A DNA stretch of 64,000 nt from Mesodorylaimus sp. YZB2_4 (lineage: Eukaryota; Nematoda; Enoplea; Dorylaimida; Dorylaimidae), in assembly GCA_030248295.1 (NCBI GenBank), contig JASANH010000360.1, positions 178,928 to 242,927 on the forward strand. The letters are read 5' to 3'. Both the position numbers and the translations under genes were made by a program. The notes beneath the pieces were generated by a model. It did not search any database. It saw only the letters and a program-made list of their open reading frames with translations, and was not told the origin of the DNA. Of this stretch, positions 11,077 to 30,364 are shown piece by piece (position 1 is the first letter of the stretch; each line of letters opens with the position of its first letter).

Positions 11077-14000
11077 ATGGCTTCGATTTTTAGACTCAAA
11101 TCAAAAAAGTCTGTGAAACAGAGCAATGCAGACCCTCAGGATAATCGTGCTCATAATCAGGAAATGAGCGACCATGAGACATTCAGGAATTTTATCCGGG
11201 TAAGTTACATGTACCTTCAAATTGCTTTAGCTCCTAGAGGGTTAGCTGTTCTGAGCATGAAAGAATGACGCTCCTTATTCAGGGTGTTCTGCACACTGAT
11301 GGCCCATCGTGTGTGGCCTGCTATCTCCAAGCCGCGCGAGAAGGACGGATCGTTCGTGTTATTGAACATATTTCTCAAGGCGTGGATATTCACTCAGCTA
11401 CAGACGTAAGGATGAAAGTGTGTCAGTGAATAAGTATATACACGCAAGTAAAACAAATAACCAAAGACAGCAACACAGCAGTCGCAATTATGCTGGACAT
11501 ATCAAGCATACTGCAAGGTAATATATAGTAAATTTTAGTAACATTGCAGAGGGTACAAAATTTACAGCACTGTAATTATGCACTGCCTTCACATCAGATT
11601 GTATTTCACCTAGGCATATGGGAGTATGAAGACATAGTATGCTGTATAAATTACGACACTTTTGATAAACCGTCGAACTGTCAAAATATTTGATGCCACT
11701 AATAATACATTTTAGGTAAGTCTTCAAGCCTTAATTTAAAATGCAGATCACAACTACTATGGAACATATTTTAGCATGGTTTACTGTCCGATACGCATAA
11801 ACAGTAGGCACTAAAGTTGAAAACTCATGGATTCGGCAAATCGTGTGCTTGCTTACGTGCAGCTGTAATTCAATTCGTTATCATGTGTATTCATGCATGG
11901 TTGTACAGTATATGAGGTTCGAGAAATCAGTTCCAGAAGATGCATGATGCAGTATGCCGTGTTAATCGAAAGTCGCCTCCCTCGAATGTTCACCCCAGTG
12001 AATGCCGGCTTGCGGAAAAGCCCCCCCCCCCCCCCCTCCAACTCGCCCCCACAACTCGCCCCCTCACAACTCGCCCACATGCAATTCGCCCCCGCACAAC
12101 TCGTCCCTGACTCATTCAATATTACATTAATGTTTTATGTAACAATAACAATAACAAGAGTGGCTTACTGAGAGAACCAACCGAGGGCTAGCGGTTTTTG
12201 TAGTCTCGGAACACGAGTGCCTTCTGTTACCTTGAACTTACTGGGGAAACAATTAGGACTTGTGCAGGTTGCATGTCGTGACAGCCTGAGTACTGAATGT
12301 GTAGCACCTACCCAGTGATACTATAACAAGAAGTTTAGCTTCTGTGAAGCCAGCATGCTAATAGCTTTAGGCGTACAACCTCTTGCAATAGAACTAACGA
12401 CCAGCGGCCCATTGCCTGAATAGGGGACGCCCTGTTACACTTTTCATTAGTGACAGTGTAGCAATTCTGTTTAATCACAATTTTTCTACAAAAGTTTCTA
12501 GAGAAACAGCCTACTGATTCGAAACCAAAATTGGCAGTTGCCCAAATCTCCCATAGCCTCTTTGATACTCGACACAAATGCTGACCTCAGGTCATCTGTT
12601 GGTCCAAAATGATTTGGCTCAGGAACGAGTTGTGTGGGGGCGAATTGCATGGGGGCGGGTTGTGGGGGGGGGGGCGACTTTTCCTCATGCCTTGAATGCC
12701 TCGTCTGGGCCCCACTTAGAACGATAAGCCCAGCTGAATATGCCCCTGGGCCATAAGCTGAAACTTGCGATGAATCGAAAAATCGATGATTAAATCAGCT
12801 GATTCTAGGTCCAAGGAAAATCTGATCTTACTGGAAATATATCAAGCATGTTCATTAATGATTTATCTTTCAGAGTTACGAAAGCTGGTCTCAACTGTAC
12901 CAAAAACTAAAGTTTCTCTCAAAGAAAATGGATAATCCTACACGAACTCCGCCTACTATAGTAGTGCATAGATATTCAGTTACACTGCCTTATATGGGCT
13001 TATGTCCCCCGCCCGGCCCCGATAAAACTTGATGCCCCCCCAGAACACTTTTTTAGTACACAGTCGAGATGCTATGTTTTTTCAGCAAGGTTTCACAGCG
13101 CTTCATTTGGCAGTTCGAGGAGGACACGTCAATATTATTCTCGAATTACTGAGACGCGGAGCAAATATTGAATTAGCCTCCAATGTACGTGCGCATAACC
13201 TAACGAATGGTTCGATAAGCAGCTTTGCTAAATAGCCTTGTTATAGGACGGATATACTCCAATGCATATCGCTTGTTTGACTCAAAACTGTGAAATTGTG
13301 AAGCTTCTGCATGAAAATGGCGCAGATATTAACGCAAAGACCAACAAGTCCTTCACTCCATTGTACATTTCGGCGCAAGAAAACGATTTGGTCACGGCGG
13401 AATATTTGTTGGTTAATGGAGCCTCTCAATCGATATTGTCCATGGTAAGTGCCAAAGGCTGTGAACAGGCGTTACCTTGGGGCAAACAACTTGACTGATA
13501 AGGGAAGCCAGTTACCTTTGATTATAACAATGACTACATAGTGCATCAAGATCTACTGCTCGTGCTTGAAGAAATATATCAGGGAATGTGCACGTATGGC
13601 ACAGACTCACATAATATTGGCGAAAATGTGTAGGGACCTGAAATTCACTTTGGAGAACGTAACTGGTTACTTACATTATTGACTTGGTTTTATGTACATG
13701 ATTGTAAACATATGTGTCTATATAAATTGTATACTTACATCAGTAACCTCCATTTTTGGGATTATACAGTATGATGCGGGCTTAGTTATAATAGCTAGTC
13801 ACTGCAGATATGCAAAGATATACACTGTAAGTATATATACACTATATTATATAAAATTTTATGCATGTTTTTACATAATTGTACGTCCAACACAGTATAC
13901 ACAAATGCAAAGGTACAGTACAAAGGGCCACGGGTATTATACGAATGACATATTTATTGCATGTGTCCACACTTAATATGTATTAGCAAAAAATTCATAT

Positions 14001-17000
14001 AATGAAACTTGGAAAGGTAGTACATGTGGTTTAATGCGCCTTCGGAGTAGGCCAGTCCAGGCTGACAAAAGGTGATCAAGAAAGATCCTGCCTGGCTCTG
14101 GCTGGTCACATGTACTCGCGGTTTTAGGGTTGACAAGTAGAACATAACAACTAGCCTCATTCATGTCACCAGCTTGGGGAAGGTGGCTGCTAGAAAATGC
14201 TCACATCTGCAGCTCTTGTATAGTGGATATTTCAGGGACTGTGTTGTGAAAAATGTAATCATACTTGCAGGACAGGTCTCTCTTTAAATTGCGCAATCTT
14301 CTACTCAGGCTGGCATTTTGATGAATATGCAGCTTCGTAAGACATTCTAGAAGCAATGGGGCACAACGAAATGCAAACACTGGGATGTTTTGCGTGCCTG
14401 GCGCTTTTGACCCAATGCATGGAATTTATAAGTGCTTATAAATATTATTTTAAAGTGAAGATGAATTTGGTGACTCACTCATGGATGGCATTTGGGTCTG
14501 CAGAGGAGTTCGGTGAGCACTGGTGTTCTCGTGCTGCGGATGTTCTCCACATATCCACAGATTATCCAGCAGTTAGCCGAAGCAGGATAGGGCAAGGAGC
14601 CTAGGTAACACACGCTCGGAATATTGAACGCACAAGTGTATAGTGGCAGATAATATTTCAGTTTACATGCAGGAAAACTTTTTTCTCTCGTTCAGTCCCT
14701 GTTAAGGCATATTCTAAAAACAGTGTTCAGAGTTTTAGCTCATTGTCGTGAGTCAGTAAGTCGTTAGGCAGTAAGTCGTGAGTCAGTGAGTCGTTAGGTT
14801 TTGTCGTCTGCCAGATTGCCTGAGAACTGAGATATGCAACTTAAGGCAGGGAAATTGTAATGACAACTATTTGAAGCTGAGTAAATTTAATACTTTTATT
14901 ATAACTGCTCGTGAGAGTTGGCTCCATCTTATGATTTATGCATGGAGAAATGATCTATTTCTTGCGTGTATACGCGTGGACCTGTCGATGTGTCCACGCT
15001 AGCCTTTGCTGACACTGCTTTTGGATCGCAAACGCGTTGTCTTTCTGTTGCCTCGTGTCGGTGGAGAGTCGATAGGACAGGATAATCTTCCCTCCCTGAT
15101 CTTTATTGCCTTGTGCAGTGGATAGCCCAGTTTTTCATTATTGTATATGGTACTTGCAAGATCCGCTGCTTCTGGAACAATACCTTGGTGCATCAGGATT
15201 GCTCAGAGTAGCATCTGGCATGGCCGGTGACATAAATGATGCTAGTTGTTATGGTCTACTTGTTAACCGTAAAACCGCGAGTACATGTGACCAGCCAGAG
15301 CCAGGCAGGATCTTTCTCGATCACCTTTTGTCAGCCTGGACTGGCCTGCTCCGAAGGCGCATCAAACCACATGTACTACCTTTCCCAGTTTCATTTCATG
15401 AATTTTTTGCTGATTTCACTCCTTTTTCAGTCCTGACTCTTCTCCACCCGCCTAATTTACCCCCTCGAGGACTGGCCGCGTTCGAGCACATGAGATCGTG
15501 AGTGCAAATACATAGAACCATTCTTCAAAATTCGCTTCTACGCATGCGCAAGACATTAAAATCTGTGGCCATTGTTTTGTCGCTCGACAACCATGACGAG
15601 TCTTCCACTAAATCCCTCTCTCTGGCTTAGCTAAGGTTAGGCACTCGTTTTCACGTGTCTGAGTACTAGTATTTCAGTGAAATACAATATTTCCTTCAGA
15701 CTAGACGTTGCACTGTAGACTGAGTTCAGCAAACATCAGGTCAGTTCTGTATGTCATGAGGATCCCTTTTATTGCAGTCTCATTGATTTTCAACATGTTG
15801 GGCCGGTAAATCGTTTCGTGTGAAATGTGTCCCGTCACCCTCGAGTGCGCATAAGCGTTGGGTGATGTGGAAAAACATGAACATGAACATGATGTGCCCG
15901 AGTCAAATTTGATGGTGAGCGACAAGCAGTATTCAAATGACCAAATTTTATAAAATATGTTGCAGCATTATTTCTAGTCAATTTTTCCACGCTGCCATTC
16001 ACGGCATAACGTTTTAACCTCGTTTTCAGTGCATCCTCTATCATTAATTATAACCTGCATTTTCGCCGCTTAATTGCCAAGGTTTTTAATAACAATGCGA
16101 AGGAAGAACGCTTTTTTAAAACATATAGCTCTTTTTTAAAACATGGCAACTTTTGTGGCGGTTAAAAATGATTTTTTGGCCGAGATTTTTATTCCCCCAT
16201 TAAAATGTTGTTCGATCCAACTACGTAGTCTTGTGAGTCTCATGCTTTTACTTCTTTTACATGATTTCCATGTACAGGATTTCAGACTCACTTTCCCTTG
16301 TATCTACTGCATATTGCGTTTATTGAAGCTCATGTAGCGACCCCGTTTTGCGCCTAGCTCGCAAAAGTATGAGGGAAAGATGCGAGCTTCCGCAAACCGC
16401 TCCCTCCAACGTCCGCTGTTATTGTCAGTCACTCTTCATATTACGCCTTTTCTGTATAAACACCCTTTTTTAAAGTCAGTTCTTTAATTTGAATTTCGCG
16501 CCTTTTTTTAAAAGTTTTCTAGTCTCGTTTTATTGTTTTAAGTATAGCTGTCATCGTCATTCTCGTGCAGAGACAGCTTTCAAAATGTGCAAGAAGTGTT
16601 AAATCTCACATTTTGAATTTCCCGCCATTAAAAAACTAGACATGGGTTTTTTCGTTTATATATGTTTTAATATTACAGAAATTCCATGAGTCCTATGACC
16701 CTGTATATCCTCGATGAGCCACCAAGTCATATCCTGTAGCATTTTTCTGCGTTTCCAAATTTTTTGAGTTTTTATGTTCAAATGGACCCCCAACAAAAAA
16801 CCAAAACTTCAAACTTTTATAACAAGTGACATTTTTGGTCAGGAGTTGATCCCCGCACCTCCCTGACTCGATCGAGCTATAAAAATTTACCCCACGCCTC
16901 TCCAAGCGGTTTTTAAGAGGTCCAAAAGTGCAAAAAATGATAATTTCACCCGAGTGGACCCCCTTCTGAGCTCCCTACATCAATTTGAGGCAATACGTGG

Positions 17001-17872
17001 TCAAAATAAATGCCAAAAGGCACCAGCAGTGATGTTACCCTGTCGTTTGAGCATATAGCTGTATCCCCCGCTCTCACACAGCTCCAGATCGGCGTTGTGA
17101 TCTATGGGTCCATACATACATACCTACATACAGTACATACCTGCATACATACACACATACATATATGACGCGGCACGTTTCTGCTCATAGAAGAATAACC
17201 AGTAAAGATTTCGAAAAGATTTTTGGTAGGCGCCTTCCTCGACTAGTCCCCTATGTCCACACCAAATTTCATCAAACCAAACCTGGTCGGGTTTTTCGCC
17301 CTCGCACCCCTAGTATGAGTGGGGCCCGAACGGAAAAAGATCTTGCAAATTCCTTCGGTAGAACTTAATCTAGTGTAAAGTTACACTAAGAAACGAAATT
17401 TCATTGCTTCATGACATCAGGCTGTTGAGATATCGTTGTTGGTGTGGCACATGTACTACATGTGGGACGCTACCGCGCCACCATGGATATGGCATGTATA
17501 TGTATTCTGTAAACTGGGGACATCTGTAAATTATCGTTTTCCAGGCTGCTACTTCAATGACTCTTCCTGTCTTCCAGGACGGCTTCACTCCTCTCATGAT
17601 AGCTCTCCAACAAGGCCACGAGAATATGATCGCGTTACTCTTGGATCACGATCCGTTAGCCAAACAAGGTATTCCAGGCTTGAATCCCGATGCAATTTCG
17701 ACCAACAATGACGCGGCAGCTACTGCAAACAAACAGACGTCGCATAATCGCCATCACAACCCAAAAAGGACCAAAGGCCATCACAGCGCACCGCCGCAGG
17801 CGCAGGTGCAAGCTTCGGCGCAGGCACAGGTACCACACGAACTGGAATTGGAATTGGAATGTTACTTTTTAT
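11077..17872 (+). CDS. short ankyrin-family protein, N-terminal repeats only
   Basis: Five exons, all in phase 0: 11077-11199, 11283-11405, 13086-13184, 13247-13444 and 17578 onward. After 41 unmatched residues the protein follows the first four ankyrin repeats of classical ankyrins (ANK1/2/3 type), including GFTALHLAVRGGH, DGYTPMHIACL, TPLYISAQEN, NGASQS and DGFTPLMIALQQGH. Exon 3 holds exactly one 33-residue repeat and exon 4 exactly two. Classical ankyrins carry about 24 repeats, then ZU5, UPA and death domains, linking membrane proteins to spectrin. Here the homology stops after LLDHD and is replaced by an Asn/His/Gln/Ala-rich tail with a stop at 17870-17872. A donor-like CAG/GTACCA at 17829 could instead lead to a further exon, but none was found before PCYT2. 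Either a truncated paralogue or an ankyrin gene broken by rearrangement. Confidence 0.75.
12004..12699. repeat. inverted-repeat element in ankyrin intron 2
   Basis: The left arm (about 12004-12109) has a poly-C run and four CAACTCGCCC-like units. The right arm (about 12621-12699) holds their reverse complements, including GGGGGCGAATTGCATG. The outer ends GGCTTGCGGAAAAG and CTTTTCCTCATGCC are imperfect inverses. It looks like a foldback or non-autonomous TIR element of about 0.7 kb. Confidence 0.6.
13984..15413. repeat. 187-bp inverted repeat pair in ankyrin intron 4
   Basis: Bases 13984-14170 reappear in reverse complement at 15226-15413 with roughly 90 percent identity by eye. Shared landmarks include CGCGAGTACATGTGACCAGC and AGCCTGGACTGGCCT. 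The arms enclose about 1,055 bp that are not repeated. This is either a long-TIR/foldback element or two opposed copies of one short repeat. The spacer also has a GAGTCAGTAAGTCGTTAGG-type tandem at about 14747-14798. Confidence 0.75.
17109..17166 (+). repeat. CATA microsatellite
   Basis: An imperfect run of CATA units (CATACATACATACCTACATA and so on) within the last ankyrin intron. No function is implied. Confidence 0.8.
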
Positions 17873-19115
17873 GAACTTCTTTTAGGCAGCTGGCGGCGAT
17901 TGCTCTATTCAATAAGAATAACCTTCATTTTTGTGATTATATAATATAATGCGGGTTTAGGTATAATTATTTACTGTAGGGGCAAGCAAATACACTCGCT
18001 TCAATTATTTGTGAACTTTCAATTTAAGTCGCCTTGGTTTGCTAAGAGTTCGATCATTCAAAGTATATTGTTCAGTGAGTGCATAAACAAATAATGATAC
18101 AGTCTTACGATCGATGGTTATTTTACAATGCTCACTTATAACAGGCAAATTCTAAACGTGAGAATTTAGTCCAGCTCGCAGTCGCTTTTATCCGATATCA
18201 TGAATTGATTATAGCTCATTCAATGGACTAACACATCAGAAAACACTCGCTGATAAAGACATAAAAATCTTTACATTGCTCCATCGCATCAGGCGTACGC
18301 AGCTCTTATTGAGTCTCCTTCTCGATTAGGGGGTAAGCAGTGTGTCTTCCTGAATTTGTGCAGTTTATGTATCTCGAGGGCTGGTAGCCTGGCGGGTGAT
18401 TGCAGTAGTCTGGCACTATCCTTACTGATAACGGACTAAACTACCGACTGGCCAGTGTTGTCCTAGTGATCTTCAGGACCTACATCTTATTGGCTAAGCA
18501 GCCCGTGTCACACAGCAACCAAGGTCTGCGGCACCAATTACCTCTTCCAGTTCCGCACCTCGAAATTGAGCTTGCCGCACTCGCTGTTACCAAGGCTACT
18601 ACGTTTGTAAGGCATACATAAATATCGATTTTTGTGAAGCACAGAAAAGACAAGGTAAGCCTATTTCTTCCCGACGAAATGAAAAGCCCGTCAAAGCGAG
18701 CTTCTCAGTCTGTTTATAACGTTACGACTAGCGTTACCGAGCACCCCGCTCGTTCTTCCTACCTTTATCTAAGAGTAATAAGAACCGTGCTGGAAATGGT
18801 AGCGAGTTTGGGGAGGAGTCAACTGGCCGACCCCATGGGACCATGCATTGCCAAGAAAAGCTTACTCCCTGGTCATATTGTCCCTTTCTTTTCTCTACTT
18901 GTAGCGTGAGCAGCTGCTACAAACAGGGCACTGGGTATATCAGCCTAGCTAACACTGTAGAAAACACCTGGCTCAGGGATGTACTGTAGCTAGACGCCAT
19001 ATTACATACCTAACTGATTGGAAACAACATCGGCTCCACATGCCGAATATACCGAGCCTTCCTGTAATTTAACAGAACCCCTGTTTTTTAGTTCTACCAG
19101 CAGCCTAGTCAGTAC

Positions 19116-19230
19116 CGTATCTCCTCGAAATTTTCCCCAGGGGAAAAATTTTTTAATTGTTCCCAGACGGGAGAGAATAACCAGAGGGGAGCGGACTCCG
19201 AAGGAGGGGGGATAGTTTCAAGGAAATACG
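19116..19230. mobile_element. small TIR element (CCGTATTTCC family), third copy
   Basis: It begins GTAC-CGTATCTCCTCGAAA and ends AAGGAAATACGG, with the same GGGGAAAA and GAGAATAACCAGAGGGG interior words as the nested copies at 1905-2372 and 26212-26375. It is only about 115 bp long. TA is present on the left flank but not on the right. Confidence 0.6.
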
Positions 19231-19609
19231 GCAACTGCTATTTAGATTAGCGAATAGCACCAGAAATTCCCCGTTTTTCTAGCATGCGTTGTATCTACAA
19301 GATAGTTGCAAGCTTGCCGTTCAGCGTGCTTGAAAAAGAGACCCTAGAAGTAAAGCATTCAATAAATGGTGCCGCGCTCGCATGACATACTGCCTACTTC
19401 TTTGCCAGCTAGCTCCAGGCTCTCTTCTTTTATAGTTACCGCATTTTACAAACCAGGTTTGACGAGAATGGCGACATTTGGTGAACTTTTTTGCTTTTAC
19501 AAGCACTGATTCTGGGATTCGGCCGCAAGGCCGTCACCATGTGCGTCGCAACCTGCATTGTGTATGCAAATGACAGATGTTATCGCTGATAAGGTGTAAG
19601 AGTAAACCA

Positions 19610-19940
19610 GGGCCGCCTCGCTGGTGTAGCGGTGAAAGGCGTGTGTCACAGTTTGCGTGGCAGAGCTGGAAACTGGTTGGCCCTGAGTTCAACTCTGGTC
19701 GTCTGCGCCTTACACGCCTGGCGGTGGATGACTCATCCTTCATCCCTCCGGGGTCGATACACGAGGAGAGGCCTTATGGGGCGGGAACCTCTCGAATCCG
19801 GGTCCCCTCAAGGGGCGCTGGCTTGGTATCGTTGCCCAATGGGCTAACCACCGTCATTGCAAGGCAGCAACTAGCATGCATCCCGGATGGAGTCTAGTCG
19901 ATGGCAAGATAGGGTCAACTACCAAGCCTCCTAGCCCGTG
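19610..19940 (+). repeat. tRNA-derived SINE-like repeat
   Basis: The head has an A-box-like CTGGTGTAGCGGTGAAAGG (19621-19639) and, about 50 bases on, a B-box-like GAGTTCAACTC. An unrelated body follows. The spacing fits an internal RNA polymerase III promoter of a tRNA-derived SINE. The sequence does not fold into a complete tRNA. Confidence 0.5.
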
Positions 19941-20681
19941 GGTAAAGGGGCAAAAATTGACCATTCCCCCAACCAATCAGGATAGGTAAAAAAGAGTGGG
20001 TCAGATCGCGTTGGCGTGTACTGTTTTAGCTATTACACAAAAAAGGGCAAATACTCCAAAGTGTGCGATTATATCCGTATTGCGGTAGGGATGGTCATTT
20101 TCGCCCAGAAAAATTCTGTTAGTTTTGTTGTTAGTCATGCCATTTTCAATCTACATCGATTACGAACTAAATTCCCACCATGCATATCGAACAAAAACTT
20201 ATGCTAGCTATGTTATGCTAGCCATGATGGAAATAGCCTTGTGCGCGATGTATGGCTTTGCTTGGCGCGAATAAGTGTTCATCGTTTCCAAAAATGGCAC
20301 TCTTTGCCAGTATGCCCGCACTACACCCACGTCTCCGGCCATAGCATCTCAGCTTTGTAGATGCCAAAAAATTCGGCTGGTTTAGTGGTCTATTTACTGT
20401 GCTCTCCACGATCTCACAGTCCCATCTCGGTGCGGAAACAAGTGTACATAGATCCTATATGCACGCGGGAGAAACCTGTTTTTCTGATGGCTTGTCTTCC
20501 CTTCGATACATCTAAACCTGCCAATAGAATGCAAATTACTATCTCCGCGGCGGGGGCTGGTAGCACACCAGAGCTTATACATATTTTGCGTTGTACGGTT
20601 GTGTTCTGTTTTACCGCTCCCCGAAATCGCTTTACCACCCACATTTTAGCCGCCGCTTATCAAAAAGAGCCAGGTGTAGCT

Positions 20682-27794
<7,113 letters not shown>

Positions 27795-28252
27795 GAACCA
27801 GCATGACCTGATTATCGACTTTAATTATTGTGAAGATCAAAAGATTCTTTCGTTATTAGCCCTGATTTACTGTAATATGTGACACCTATGCCATACATGT
27901 CTTCGTCAAATTGCAACACTTGTTGCTGCCTATAATCTGCCTTGTGACTTAATTTATTGCAACAGTTTGTTGGATTGCATGGCATGCGTGGGCGACGGGG
28001 ATGGAAGGGCTCGAAAGCTTGATCGGCCCTGAGCTTAATCGGCTCGAACGTTGTCAAGCCTGGTTGTGCATTATTCTGTGAAAACGCGTGTTTACCCCTA
28101 AGATGACAGAGTCAGAAGAATCGAGGTCAATTTCGATGCTAGAAACTGTTAGAGATACAAAATCTGCGATAAAAAGTAGAATTTAAAAATGGCGGGAAAA
28201 CTTGTGTATATGCATTACCCCGTCAGGATCAACATGCTGGACGGTCTCCAGT

Positions 28253-28505
28253 GTAGTAGGCGTGTTTGGCCTGTGAATAAGGTAGTGTATCTGGTCTGTT
28301 TGCCTTGACCATGGCCTTGACCATGGCCATGGCCGTGGCCTTGACTGGCCGCCACATACAGCGTATCAGTTGCCTTCGTTGGCCGCTCGATACGCTCCTC
28401 CAGGCGACACTGAAACCCGTCGGGTTGATGTCTCAGGCACCTAGGATTAGGTGACCTGCCTAAAGGGTTTTCCAGTTCATCCGCTCCCCGCGGTATCTTC
28501 TTCAA
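28253..28505. repeat. interspersed repeat family B, copy 2
   Basis: Matches the copies at 25092-25305 and 44703-44955. It has an internal expansion at about 28306-28345 of CCATGGCCTTGA-like units that the other copies lack. It ends about 40 bp before the first exon of the membrane-protein gene. Confidence 0.7.
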
Positions 28506-28543
28506 TGTAGGGCTTTTCTGCCTATTACACCAGTCAGGCAGTT

Positions 28544-30194
28544 GTGAAACCGGTGTCCTCGTCGGATAGTTCGGGACTACTGGGCGATGGTTGTGGAGTG
28601 GTGAGGTACGATCACAATCACATAACCCGAGTGTCGGAGTCGATTTATTCTATCCAAGCCACCACGCCAGCGCTACTAACTGTAAGACTCACGCAGAGTA
28701 GGATCGGCCACACTCGTCAGTCGGAGGAAAGGGATCATCTGACGGGCCGAATGAGGAGGGCCTTATACATGTATCGGCGATCCTCAGAAACCCAGTCGAG
28801 CTCGGCCTCTCGATCTCGATTCTCGAGAAGTGTGAGTCACGGAGAAGCGAGATCAGTACTAATGAGAGGTCGTCCAATGCACAGCTAGGCTATTCAGCGC
28901 GCTGGGCCCGTGATGCGGATTGAGCCTACATCTGAACACATGATCCTCTGCGGGTGGGTGCCCGGGTTTCAGATCCACAGGGCACAGTACCGAAGGCATC
29001 ACCGGCTCCGTGTTGGTACTAAGTCTGGATAAACCTCCTGCCTGCGGCGATGATAGACAATATGGAAAGCGGGCTTTTAGCCGTGTCTGCATCGATATAC
29101 TCGCACCCATATTTCCTGATAAACCCCGGCACCCCACAGAGGATCGGGAAGTGGTCGTGCGACTGATGGCTTTTTCGCCATCGGCTTTTCGAACTTTGCT
29201 GACGGCAAGATTCTTGCGCAGATCAGTGTAATAATGCTACCGCGCAGCTTGTGTGATGATGTGAGTGGGAATGGTTGTAGGGTATATCCACCTGCGCGGT
29301 CAGAAACTGAGGATATCTTGAGGCACTGTCTCTTTCATGACGCATTTCGATGTCCACGTCGCTCGGCATAGCTAATTTTGATCGCTGTAATAAGCGCAGC
29401 ATCCTCTTTTGACGAAGAGGACTACAGCGTAGTTGCATCGCGTGAGCGGACGCTGTCCAAAAGTCTGTACGGACGACGGATACATTTTAAGTGCACATGA
29501 GCAGGATATGCGAAGGGGGTAATTTCGAAAAAATGTGAAACTATTTTGAGCTTACAGATCATATACGTACTGCACGCTTGCCAATTACATTCAGCGACCT
29601 CCGCACAAAATGATATTCGCCAGAGAGCGACGCCGAGCTGACATGGCTCTATAAAAGCGGCGAGCAGATCAGTCCACCCTAGATTACTCTGGCTATTGCT
29701 TTCTTCACCATCTTATTTATCGTGATTGCTGTCAACAACGGTGTGCAGTTCATCCAAGAGAGTCGCTATGCATGGTCAAACCCCGAGAAGAACTGCGCTG
29801 TGGCTATTTCGCAGACGCGGATGTTTATCTGGGATGGCCATGGTGCAGTTCTTCTTGGGGTCCAGCCATCTTTTATTCATGATGGATCTGCTCAGTTAAC
29901 ACAGTGTCGCGTCGCTGGAAATAAGGGCAACAACGACCCTGCGGCACGTGATATCGAGGAGAGAGTGGGCCAACTAATCGTAAGTCACTGGCAATTGTGT
30001 TCGTTCGTCATCTCGCAAACATCGGATCAACGGGGTTCGACTGAGCGAGCGAGTTGCAATAACCAATAATTTTCTGCACAATTAGTTTGAAAACCTATCA
30101 GCGCCAAAGATAACAAGCATCGCCGATTTGACCCCCCTACTTTCAGGCAATAGCTTTTTATGCACAGAAGCGATCGACAAACTCGTCCATGTAA
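28544..30194 (+). CDS. unknown single-pass membrane protein, three exons
   Basis: I do not recognise this gene. Three segments, all with phase-0 borders and good splice sites, join into one frame: 28544-28831 (donor AGT/GTGAGT), 29683-29979 (donor ATC/GTAAGT) and 30147-30194, ending in TAA; about 210 residues. Residues 1-96 are hydrophilic and rich in Ser and Arg. Residues about 97-115 (ITLAIAFFTILFIVIAVN) form one strong membrane segment. About 95 residues follow, with two Cys and no Cys-rich pattern. The positive charge before the segment predicts an inside N-terminus, a type II protein. It lies 750 bp after PCYT2 on the same strand. Coding status rests on frame and phase only. The start could be further upstream in a missed exon. 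Confidence 0.5.
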
Positions 30195-30364
30195 GACTAT
30201 TTCTTTTGAGGGAACACTACAAATTTTAATGTTTCGTGGTTCTTCGAGTGCGTTGTTTGTCTTTCTTGGCTCGACGTCCCTCTTTGGCGTATCTCATTTT
30301 GTGCGTAGGTCGCTGAATGTTGATGATGCCACCGAATAAAGTATGTCTGGGTAGTCAGGGCCCA

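Larger units (their letters stand above)
17873..20681. other. intergenic between ankyrin and PCYT2, with two repeats
   Basis: I searched here for continuation of the ankyrin repeats and found none. An open frame at 18634-18909 has no recognised domain. The stretch contains a small TIR element at 19116-19230 and a tRNA-derived repeat at 19610-19940. The open frame running into PCYT2 exon 1 from 20361 is not conserved upstream of Met 20682 and is taken as 5' leader. Confidence 0.45.

Noticed and set aside
12010-12110. CRISPR array from the CAACTCGCCC repeats
   Set aside because: Units are about 10-15 bp, degenerate and lack unique spacers, and the genome is eukaryotic.
18634-18909. 91-codon ORF as a missing ankyrin exon
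   Set aside because: No ankyrin repeat consensus and no phase-0 acceptor in a usable position.
20361-20681. N-terminal extension of PCYT2 in the open frame
   Set aside because: Not conserved in the family. Met 20682 gives a normal-length N-terminus before the first HxGH motif.
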